A stretch of 6,048 bases of DNA from Chrysiogenia bacterium (GTDB taxonomy: Bacteria > JAGRBM01): contig JAGRBM010000281.1 of assembly GCA_020434085.1 (NCBI GenBank), positions 1-6,048 of the forward strand. Direction: 5' to 3'. Made by a program: the position numbers and the translations under genes. Below are positions 1 to 5,035 of this stretch, one piece after another. Within the stretch, counting starts at the first letter, position 1, and the number at the start of each line of letters is the position of its first letter. The notes beneath the pieces were generated by a model, which made no database searches, was not told the origin of the DNA, and worked only from the letters and a program-made list of their open reading frames with translations.

Positions 1-56
1 AGCGCAGGCAAATGGCAGCAAGCCCAAGCGCTTCGAGGCGGGGCGAAGGAGGGGTC
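1..56. other. Left-edge sequence upstream of lemA
   Basis: Short leader containing the lemA ribosome binding site. One plus-strand frame is open from the edge to a TGA at 70-72 and could be the tail of an upstream gene overlapping the lemA start, but 23 codons are too few to tell. No promoter is evident. Confidence 0.3.
46..52 (+). promoter_or_regulatory. Ribosome binding site of lemA
   Basis: AAGGAGG lies four bases upstream of the ATG at 57. It is a near-perfect anti-Shine-Dalgarno match and decides the start of lemA at 57 rather than the upstream in-frame ATG at 12. Confidence 0.75.
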
Positions 57-620
57 ATGCCCAACTGGTTGATTCTGCTCATCGCGATCGGCGTGCCGAT
101 CCTCATTTTCGTGTCCATGTACAACGCCCTGGTGGCGGGGAAGAACCTGGCAAAGAATGGCTGGGCGCAGATCGACGTGCAGCTCAAGCGCCGCGCCGAC
201 CTGATTCCCAACCTGGTGGAGACGGTCAAGGGCGCCATGAGTCACGAGCGCGAGACGCTCGAGGCCGTCATCGCCGCGCGCAACCAGGCCGTCAATCTCC
301 AGGGCAGCGACGACCTGGTCGCCCGCGTAAAGGCCGAGGGCGCGCTTACGGGAATGATGACCCGCTTCATGGCCCTCATGGAGAAGTATCCCGACATCAA
401 GGCGACCCAGAACGTCTCGCAGCTCCAGGAAGAACTCTCCAGCACGGAGAACCGCATCGGCTTTGCGCGCCAGCACTACAACGACGTCGCGACGAAGTTC
501 AACACGCGCACCGAGCAGATCCCCTGGAACATCATCGCCGGCATGGGTGACTTCAAGCCCTTCCCCCTGTTCGAGGTGACTGAGACTGCAGAGCGTGAGG
601 CGCCGAAGGTGAGTTTCTAG
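57..620 (+). CDS. lemA: LemA family membrane protein
   Basis: The 187-residue product is a LemA family protein: a single N-terminal membrane anchor followed by a helical bundle. The molecular function of LemA is not settled; it is often encoded beside M48 proteases or TPM-domain proteins. Residues about 3-20 form a hydrophobic segment, followed by the family signature 'YNALV' (22-26) and the highly conserved block at 39-59 with IDVQLKRRADLIPNLVETVK. The C-terminal half keeps YPDIKA (111-116), ENRI..ARQ.YND (131-143) and FN (148-149). Length is typical of the family. I chose ATG 57 because AAGGAGG (46-52) lies just upstream and because the product then begins directly with the anchor; the frame is open upstream to an ATG at 12, but that extension is not family-like. 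An HtpX-like protease gene follows 171 bases downstream on the same strand. Family assignment is secure. Confidence 0.95.
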   Translation: MPNWLILLIAIGVPILIFVSMYNALVAGKNLAKNGWAQIDVQLKRRADLIPNLVETVKGAMSHERETLEAVIAARNQAVNLQGSDDLVARVKAEGALTGMMTRFMALMEKYPDIKATQNVSQLQEELSSTENRIGFARQHYNDVATKFNTRTEQIPWNIIAGMGDFKPFPLFEVTETAEREAPKVSF

Positions 621-638
621 GAAACAGGATCTTTTCTT

Positions 639-764
639 CCCGTCATCCCGAGCGAAGCCGAGGGATCTCGCAATTTCGTATCGGCGTTGCTTCCAATGAT
701 GACCGGCGATCATCCGCGGCTGCGAGATTCCTCCACTACGCTTCGCTCCGGTCGGAATGACGGG
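639..764. repeat. Imperfect palindromic intergenic repeat between lemA and htpX
   Basis: The gap between lemA and the protease gene contains two related arms in inverted orientation. The left arm (639-672) starts CCCGTCATCCCGAGCGAAGC and ends GGGATCTCGCA. The right arm (721-764) read on the minus strand starts CCCGTCATTCCGACCGGAGC and ends GGAATCTCGCA. The outer eight bases (639-646 and 757-764) are exact complements; the right arm is about ten bases longer because of inserted bases in its middle. The loop is 673-720. The form is that of a dispersed, REP-like or MITE-like non-coding element, and similar 'GTCATTCCGA...GGAATCTCGC' units are familiar between genes of many GC-rich bacteria. No open reading frame and no T-tract follow it, so it is not an obvious rho-independent terminator, though the long RNA hairpin could affect lemA-htpX mRNA stability. 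Confidence 0.75.
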
Positions 765-791
765 TGATGGCTTGCTTGCGAGGTAGATGCA

Positions 792-1817
792 GTGCCGGTC
801 AATTTCCACGAACTCCAGGCAAAGAACCGCCGCCGAACGGTAGGGCTGGTGGCGTTCATGGTGTGCCTGCTGGTGCTGGCGGCCATGGCGCTCGAAGCGC
901 GGCTGACCGGGCAGCTTCCGGTGTGGGATAGCTTTGATGCCTTCCTCGCCGCGCCGCCGGTCTTCGGACTCGCCGCGCTGGGGCTCTCGCTGGGATACGC
1001 CGGGGTGAGCTACTTCGCCGGCGCGCGCACGGTGCTCTTTCTCTCCCGCGCGCGGCGGCTGGACCCGACCAAGCTCAAGGAACAGCAGTTCAAGAACGTG
1101 GCCGAGGAAATGGCCCTCGCGGCGGGGCTTCCCTGTCCCGAACTCTGGATCATGGCCGATGATGATCTCAACGCCTTTGCCACCGGCCGCGATCCCGCGC
1201 ACGCCTCGATCGCGGTGACCCAGGGTCTGCTCGAGAACATGAACCGCGACGAGCTGCAGGCCGTCGTCGCCCACGAAATGGGGCACATTCGGAACCGCGA
1301 CATCCTGCTCATGCTCTATGTCACCTGCATGCTCGGCGCGATTTTGCTGATCACGGAGATCATCCTGCGCAGCTTCCGCTTCGGCGGCGTGCGGCGCCGG
1401 TCCTCGAACCGCGACAATGGCGGGGGTGCAGCCATTGTGCTGGTCTTCGTGATCGTCGCGGCGATTGTCTCGTGGATCGTCTCGCGCATGGTGGCCATGG
1501 CCATCTCGCGAGAGCGCGAGTATCTGGCCGACGCCACCAGCGCCGAGCTCACGCGCAATCCCCAGTCGCTCGCCGACGCGCTCCAGAAAATCCACGCCGC
1601 GGTGCAACCCACGGCCGTTGCCTATCCGGCGACCGCGCCGCTCTTCATCGATGATCCCAAGGGCAGCAAGCTCAACAGCAAGGAAAGCCGGCTCGCCGGC
1701 CTGTTCAGCACCCACCCGCCCATCGACCAGCGCATCCGCCGGCTCGAAGCCATGGCCTTTGCCGATGCCAAGCGCGAGCGCGCGGCGCAGGGCCTCAATC
1801 CGCTGACGGGGCGGTAA
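792..1817 (+). CDS. htpX: HtpX-like M48 family zinc metalloprotease
   Basis: This 341-residue integral membrane protein belongs to peptidase family M48 (HtpX/Ste24-like), zinc proteases that cleave damaged or misfolded membrane proteins on the cytoplasmic side. The zinc site is HEMGH at 161-165, with E162 as catalytic base; the third ligand is probably E243 in SREREYLAD (239-247). The C-terminal FSTHPP..QR..RLE block (305-319) is also typical. Hydrophobic segments lie at about 17-35, 54-74, 171-191 and 212-232, with the HEXXH between the second and third as in HtpX. The start is a GTG at 792, chosen because the N-terminus NFHE.Q...RR fits related M48 proteins and because GAGGT (780-784) precedes it; the ATG at 787 is out of frame. 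It probably forms a functional pair with lemA upstream. It is longer than E. coli HtpX, with a C-terminal extension after position 320. Calling it HtpX rather than another M48 member is less certain than the family. Confidence 0.92.
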   Translation: MPVNFHELQAKNRRRTVGLVAFMVCLLVLAAMALEARLTGQLPVWDSFDAFLAAPPVFGLAALGLSLGYAGVSYFAGARTVLFLSRARRLDPTKLKEQQFKNVAEEMALAAGLPCPELWIMADDDLNAFATGRDPAHASIAVTQGLLENMNRDELQAVVAHEMGHIRNRDILLMLYVTCMLGAILLITEIILRSFRFGGVRRRSSNRDNGGGAAIVLVFVIVAAIVSWIVSRMVAMAISREREYLADATSAELTRNPQSLADALQKIHAAVQPTAVAYPATAPLFIDDPKGSKLNSKESRLAGLFSTHPPIDQRIRRLEAMAFADAKRERAAQGLNPLTGR

Positions 1818-1826
1818 TTCCCTCAA

Positions 1827-1854
1827 TTGCATCAACTATAATAGTTACTATAAT
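1827..1854 (+). promoter_or_regulatory. Promoter and probable operator of the toxin-antitoxin genes
   Basis: A sharply AT-rich island in GC-rich DNA. TTGCAT (1827-1832) and a perfect TATAAT (1849-1854) are 16 bases apart, a good sigma-70 type promoter. Overlapping it are a direct repeat ACTATAAT (1835-1842 and 1847-1854, twelve bases centre to centre) and two interlocked inverted repeats, AACTA-TAA-TAGTT (1834-1846) and ATAGT-T-ACTAT (1841-1851). Phd/YefM antitoxins repress their own operon by binding palindromes over the promoter, so this is the expected operator. Promoter and symmetry are seen; binding by the antitoxin is inferred. Confidence 0.7.
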
Positions 1855-1864
1855 TCATGGAGTT

Positions 1865-1877
1865 GAAGGAGGCCTTC
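1865..1877 (+). promoter_or_regulatory. Ribosome binding site inside a small inverted repeat
   Basis: AAGGAGG (1866-1872) lies nine bases before the antitoxin ATG at 1882 and is a strong Shine-Dalgarno sequence. It sits within GAAGG-AGG-CCTTC (1865-1877), whose five-base arms could pair in the mRNA and partly mask the site. The hairpin has only a three-base loop, so its effect is uncertain. Confidence 0.5.
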
Positions 1878-1881
1878 GGTC

Positions 1882-2139
1882 ATGAGCGAAAGCGAACACG
1901 TCTCGACCATGCGCGTGCGGCAGGAACTCGGTGACCTGCTCAACCGGGTAGCTTTGCGCCACGAACAATTCGTGATCGAACGCAAGGGCAAGCCGCTCGC
2001 CGCGCTTGTGCCGGTGGAGGTGATCGCCTTTCTCGAAGAACTCGAAGACCGACTCGACCTGGAGGAAGCGCGTGAGGTGCTTCGCAAGGGTGGGAAGACG
2101 AGTTCATGGGCCAAGGTGAAGCAGGAACTCGGGCTGTAA
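1882..2139 (+). CDS. Phd/YefM family antitoxin
   Basis: The 85-residue product looks like a Phd/YefM type antitoxin, which neutralises the partner toxin through its C-terminal region and uses its N-terminal domain for DNA binding and autorepression. The N-terminal part carries the family pattern: a short strand around STMRVR (8-13), helix ELGDLLNRVA (15-24), then the strand-turn-strand FVIERKGKPLAALVPVE (30-46). The remainder (about 49-85) is a charged helix rich in Glu and Leu followed by a basic tail, as expected for the toxin-wrapping segment. The ATG at 1882 has AAGGAGG nine bases upstream. The gene is six bases upstream of a RelE-like toxin on the same strand and has an AT-rich palindromic promoter in front, the standard organisation of a type II module. 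The exact antitoxin subfamily is uncertain. Confidence 0.87.
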   Translation: MSESEHVSTMRVRQELGDLLNRVALRHEQFVIERKGKPLAALVPVEVIAFLEELEDRLDLEEAREVLRKGGKTSSWAKVKQELGL

Positions 2140-2145
2140 TCGGAG

Positions 2146-2415
2146 ATGGCGTGGAGCATCGAGCTTTCGAGCAGGGCCCGAAAGGACCTCGCCGCGCTGG
2201 ATCGCCCCGTGCAGCGCCGAATTGCACGTGCGATTACAATGCTGGAAGATGATCCGCGCCCGCAGGCCTCACGCGCATTGAGCGGCGCGGACTCGGAGAT
2301 TCGTCGCCTCCGCGTGGGCGACCACCGGATCATCTATGAAGTGCGCGACTCTGTATTGCTCGTGTTGATTATCAAAATCGGCCACCGCCGCGAGGTGTAT
2401 CGGCGTATCCCATGA
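2146..2415 (+). CDS. RelE/ParE family toxin
   Basis: The 89-residue basic product matches the RelE/ParE toxin superfamily, small proteins that act as ribosome-dependent mRNA endonucleases (RelE) or gyrase poisons (ParE). Seen in order: an N-terminal strand WSIELSS (3-9), two helices (about 10-36) with ARKDLAAL, a loop, then the core strands LRVGDHRIIYEV (55-66) and VLLVLIIKIGHRREVYR (70-86). Basic residues R53, R54, R56, R61, R81 and R82 plus Y85 sit where RelE-type toxins keep their RNA-contacting and catalytic residues, so mRNA cleavage is the likelier activity, but this is inference. The CGGAG before the ATG directly abuts it, too close for an ordinary Shine-Dalgarno site, so translation is probably coupled to the antitoxin stop six bases upstream. 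Its own stop overlaps the next gene's ATG. All core elements are present, so the gene looks intact. Confidence 0.88.
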   Translation: MAWSIELSSRARKDLAALDRPVQRRIARAITMLEDDPRPQASRALSGADSEIRRLRVGDHRIIYEVRDSVLLVLIIKIGHRREVYRRIP

Positions 2416-3983
2416 CCCTGCTCTACGTTCCAAACACCCAGCCCGAGAATCACTACGTCACGCGGCGCTTACTGCTGGCCGGGCTCGGCTTTGTTTTTCT
2501 GGCGGCGTTCTGGTCGCTGTGGGTGCAGGTGATCGGACTCATCGGCGAGAACGGCATCGTGCCCTCGGGATACTTTCTGGAGCAATTCGCGAAGGAGCGC
2601 GGCATTGCGCGCCTGTGGGAGCTGCCCACCTGGCAGTGGATCATCGGAACGGGCGACTGGACGCTGCACTTCCTGTGCGCGGTAGGAGTGCTCGGCGCTG
2701 TTGCCATGATGGCGGGGCTCGCGCCCACGATCAGCGCCTTTGTCTGTTGGAGCGCCTACCTCTCGCTCTATGCCGCGGCGCCGCACTTTCTGAGTTTTCA
2801 GTGGGACATCCTGCTGCTCGAGGCCGGGTTCCTCGCCTTCTTTCTGGCGCCCCCCTTTGCGGCAAAGCTGACAAAGGAAACTCCCGCGCCCAGCGTGCTC
2901 GTCATCTGGCTCTTCCGCTTTCTCATCTTCAAGCTGATGTTCAGCTCCGGCGTGGTAAAGCTCTCCGGCGGCGATGTCACCTGGCGGGATCTCACCGCGC
3001 TGTCCTACCACTATGAGACGACCTGTCTGCCCGCGTGGACCGGCTGGCTCATGCACCAGATGCCGCTGTGGTTTCACAAGGCCTGCGCGCTGGGCATGTT
3101 CGCGATCGAGCTCATCGTGCCCTTCGGGATTTTTCTGGGTCGCCTCCCGCGCGTCATTGCGGCGGTTGCCTTTGTCGGGCTGATGGCGTTTATCGGGCTG
3201 ACCGGGAACTACGGGTTCTTCAATCTGCTCACCATCGTGCTGTGCATCCCGCTGCTCTGCGATGATCTCTGGCCCGCCGCGCTGCGTGCGCGCTTTGCGC
3301 CCGATGCGGCCGCGCCGCCCGCCTGGCCCGAAGACGTGGAAGCGCGCGGGGATGCACCGGCCTACAATGTCTGGGGCACTCCCTGGGGCGAGCGGCCCTG
3401 GCCGCGTCCCTTCCTGATCGGCCTCACCGTGTTCGTTCTGCTCTGCAACATCGTGCCGATGATCGGCACCTTCCGCCCGATGGGCGATGCGCCCGGCCCG
3501 CTCGCATGGGTCCACGAAATCCAGAGCCCCTTCCACATCGCGAGCCGCTACGGCCTGTTCGCGCGCATGACCACGCAGCGCCCGGAGATCATCTTCGAGG
3601 CGAGCATGGACGGCGACGTCTGGCATCCCTACGAACTTCCCTACAAGCCCGGCAACCCCGCGCGCCGACCGGGGCTCTACGGCCTGCACATGCCGCGCCT
3701 GGACTGGCTGATGTGGTTCGCCGCGTTGGGCGATCCGCGCCGCGACTGGTGGACGAGCAAGCTGGCCTACCGCCTGCTCACCGCGCAGCCCGAAGTGCTG
3801 AACCTGTTCGAGCAGGTGCCCTTCAAGGAAAAACGCCCGCGCTACGTACGCGCGTTGCTCTACGACTATCACTTCACCGACTGGAGCGATGAATCGGGAA
3901 ACTGGTGGCGCCGCGATCTGATCAGCGACTACCTGCCCGCCCTGGAACTCCGGCCCGACGGGCAGGTGCAGTTGGTAAGGTGA
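2412..3983 (+). CDS. Lipase maturation factor family membrane protein
   Basis: The 523-residue protein belongs to the lipase maturation factor family. Vertebrate LMF1 is an endoplasmic reticulum protein needed to fold lipoprotein lipase; the role of bacterial members is not established. The conserved blocks are clear: an N-terminal Y..RR..L.GLG..F..AF.SLW..V.GLIG..GI.P pattern (15-51), SFQWDILLLEAGFLAFFLAP (128-147), FRFLIFKLMFSSGVVKLSGGD (168-188) followed by W.DLTAL.YHYET (191-203), GNYGFFNLLT (265-274), RYGLFARMTT (379-388) and RLDWLMWFAALG (429-440). Hydrophobic segments lie near 18-45, 82-125, 129-150, 160-180, 222-242, 246-285 and 333-352; the soluble C-terminal domain starts after about 360. 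The ATG at 2412 overlaps the toxin's TGA as ATGA; no good Shine-Dalgarno site is present, so translational coupling is likely. Codon use resembles the flanking genes. Whether it serves lipases here is unknown, and no lipase gene lies in the window. Confidence 0.93.
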   Translation: MTLLYVPNTQPENHYVTRRLLLAGLGFVFLAAFWSLWVQVIGLIGENGIVPSGYFLEQFAKERGIARLWELPTWQWIIGTGDWTLHFLCAVGVLGAVAMMAGLAPTISAFVCWSAYLSLYAAAPHFLSFQWDILLLEAGFLAFFLAPPFAAKLTKETPAPSVLVIWLFRFLIFKLMFSSGVVKLSGGDVTWRDLTALSYHYETTCLPAWTGWLMHQMPLWFHKACALGMFAIELIVPFGIFLGRLPRVIAAVAFVGLMAFIGLTGNYGFFNLLTIVLCIPLLCDDLWPAALRARFAPDAAAPPAWPEDVEARGDAPAYNVWGTPWGERPWPRPFLIGLTVFVLLCNIVPMIGTFRPMGDAPGPLAWVHEIQSPFHIASRYGLFARMTTQRPEIIFEASMDGDVWHPYELPYKPGNPARRPGLYGLHMPRLDWLMWFAALGDPRRDWWTSKLAYRLLTAQPEVLNLFEQVPFKEKRPRYVRALLYDYHFTDWSDESGNWWRRDLISDYLPALELRPDGQVQLVR

Positions 3984-4042
3984 CGCAAGGGGGCGGGCGC
4001 GCTAGCCTTCTATCAGCGCGCACCGCTTCGTGCGGGCGCGAC

Positions 4043-4047
4043 GGAGG
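4043..4047 (+). promoter_or_regulatory. Ribosome binding site of the transglutaminase-like gene
   Basis: GGAGG lies seven bases upstream of the ATG at 4055. It decides the start: the same frame is open upstream to an ATG at 3905, but those 50 codons lie mostly inside the preceding gene. Confidence 0.7.
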
Positions 4048-4054
4048 CGACCTC

Positions 4055-4747
4055 ATGTCCCAGACCAGCGAAGATCTCAGCGAATACCTGAAACCCACCG
4101 ACGCGATCGATTGCGATCATCCCGACGTCATCGCCTTTGCCAAAGAAACCGTCGGCGATGCGGGCGACGAGCGCGAGAAGGCGCGGCGGCTCTTTTATGC
4201 CGTGCGCGATTCGATTCGCTACAACCCGTATTCAGCGGACCTGAGCGCCGCCGGGATGAAGGCGTCCACCACGCTGAAATCAAAAGAGAGTTTCTGCGTG
4301 CCCAAGGCGGTGCTGCTCGCGGCGGCGGCGCGGGTGGTGGGAATCCCCTCGCGCCTTGGTTTCGCCGACGTGAAAAACCACCTGACTACCAAGCGCCTGC
4401 AGGAGAGCATGGACACCGACCTGTTCGTCTACCACGGCTACACCGAGCTCTACCTGGGCGGCAAGTGGATCAAGGTGACGCCGACCTTCAACCTCTCGCT
4501 GTGCGAGAAATTCGGCGTGCATCCGCTCGAATTCGACGGCGAGCACGAGTGCATCTTTCACGAATTCAGCAAGTCGGGCGGCAAGCACATGGAATACGTG
4601 CGCGAGCGCGGCAGCTACGCCGACCTGCCGCTCCAGGAAATCCTCGACGCCTGGGTGGAATACTACGGCACCGACTTCGGCGCGCGCATGCAGGAAGAGA
4701 AGAAACCCACCAGTGACTTCGAAGCCGAAGCGGCGGCGGAGAACTAG
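4055..4747 (+). CDS. Transglutaminase-like superfamily protein, probable cysteine hydrolase
   Basis: The 230-residue product has a transglutaminase-like (papain-fold) core. In bacteria such proteins are usually proteases or amidases rather than crosslinkers. Residues 41-59 (EKARRLFYAVRDSIRYNPY) form the typical helix before the active site. C81, in SFCVPKAVLLAAAARVVGIPSR (79-100), is the expected nucleophile at the start of the core helix. H127 in YHGYTELYL (126-134) is the expected second residue. The canonical Asp of the following W..xDP motif is replaced: here it reads KWIKVTPTFN (137-146) with T142 at that position. There is no signal peptide or membrane segment, so a cytoplasmic protein is likely. 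The C-terminal tail (about 213-230) is acidic and Ala-rich, probably disordered. It starts 71 bases after the lipase maturation factor gene and may be co-transcribed with it. It ends in tandem stops TAG TAA. Substrate unknown. Confidence 0.87.
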   Translation: MSQTSEDLSEYLKPTDAIDCDHPDVIAFAKETVGDAGDEREKARRLFYAVRDSIRYNPYSADLSAAGMKASTTLKSKESFCVPKAVLLAAAARVVGIPSRLGFADVKNHLTTKRLQESMDTDLFVYHGYTELYLGGKWIKVTPTFNLSLCEKFGVHPLEFDGEHECIFHEFSKSGGKHMEYVRERGSYADLPLQEILDAWVEYYGTDFGARMQEEKKPTSDFEAEAAAEN

Positions 4748-4753
4748 TAATCA

Positions 4754-4868
4754 CCTCTCCCTTTGGGAGAGGTCGAGCGGAGCGAGTGAGAGGGTTCCGT
4801 TATTGAAGTCGGGTGTTGCGCCCAAACCCTCATCCGGCCTTCGGCCACCTTCTCCCAAAGGGAGAAGG
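4754..4868. repeat. Imperfect palindromic repeat element downstream of the transglutaminase-like gene
   Basis: Two mirror-image halves, each with its own hairpin. The left half begins with the perfect hairpin CCTCTCCC-TTT-GGGAGAGG (4754-4772) and runs to GAGGGTT (4790-4796). The right half, on the minus strand, begins with the perfect hairpin made of CCTTCTCCC (4848-4856) and GGGAGAAGG (4860-4868), contains GGCC-TTC-GGCC (4836-4846) and ends at AACCCTC (4825-4831), which pairs with GAGGGTT. The centre is about 4797-4824. Elements of this CTCTCCCTTTGGGAGAGG type are a common dispersed class between genes of proteobacteria and other GC-rich bacteria. Neither hairpin is followed by a T-tract, so this is a repeat rather than a classical terminator. 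Confidence 0.8.
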
Positions 4869-4879
4869 GAAGGGCGTCG

Positions 4880-4904
4880 GGGCGAGGCATGGCTCGTCCT
4901 TTTT
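4880..4904 (+). terminator. Probable rho-independent terminator of the plus-strand genes
   Basis: GGGCGAG-type stem 4880-4886 pairs with 4893-4899 (seven pairs including one G-T), loop of six bases, followed by TTTTT (4900-4904). It lies 133 bases after the transglutaminase-like stop. The stem is short and the T-run modest, so strength is uncertain. Confidence 0.5.
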
Positions 4905-4913
4905 GAAGCCCAC

Positions 4914-4944
4914 AAAAAAACCGCGGCACCTTGCGGCGCCGCGG
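4914..4944 (-). terminator. Rho-independent terminator of the minus-strand repeat protein gene
   Basis: Read on the minus strand, CCGCGGC (4944-4938) pairs perfectly with GCCGCGG (4927-4921) around a ten-base loop and is followed at once by seven T (4920-4914). It lies 91 bases downstream of the stop codon at 5038-5036 and is a textbook intrinsic terminator. Confidence 0.8.
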
Positions 4945-5035
4945 CTCCCCCATCCCCCTGCCTTGGCCGTGCTCTGCTTGGTTGCGCTCCCTGGGGCGCA
5001 CAGATCACGGGCAGGGAAAAACTTTCCCGGTTGTC

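Larger units (their letters stand above)
4748..5035. other. Convergent intergenic region
   Basis: The 288 bases between the two convergent genes hold no credible gene. They contain the palindromic repeat, the two facing terminators, and two further small inverted repeats of no clear role: TGCGCTCC / GGGGCGCA (4983-5000) and GGGAAA-AAC-TTTCCC (5014-5028), both in the 3' untranslated region of the minus-strand gene. Confidence 0.7.

Noticed and set aside
12-56. Longer lemA start at ATG 12
   Set aside because: The added 15 residues are not family-like and the ribosome binding site at 46-52 points to ATG 57.
787-843. ATG five bases before the protease GTG start
   Set aside because: It is out of frame and reaches a TAG after 18 codons; the product has no recognisable feature.
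2469-3872. Open reading frame of 467 codons on the minus strand, antisense to the lipase maturation factor gene
   Set aside because: It lies entirely opposite a gene with clear family motifs along its whole length. Its translation is charged, low-hydrophobicity and rich in Arg, Glu and Gln, as expected for a frame mirrored from GC-rich codons. No family motif or ribosome binding site is seen.
3984-4054. Possible promoter or terminator between the lipase maturation factor and transglutaminase-like genes
   Set aside because: Only a weak stem around GCAC-CGCTTC-GTGC (near 4020-4033) and no T-tract or convincing -35/-10 pair; co-transcription is as likely.
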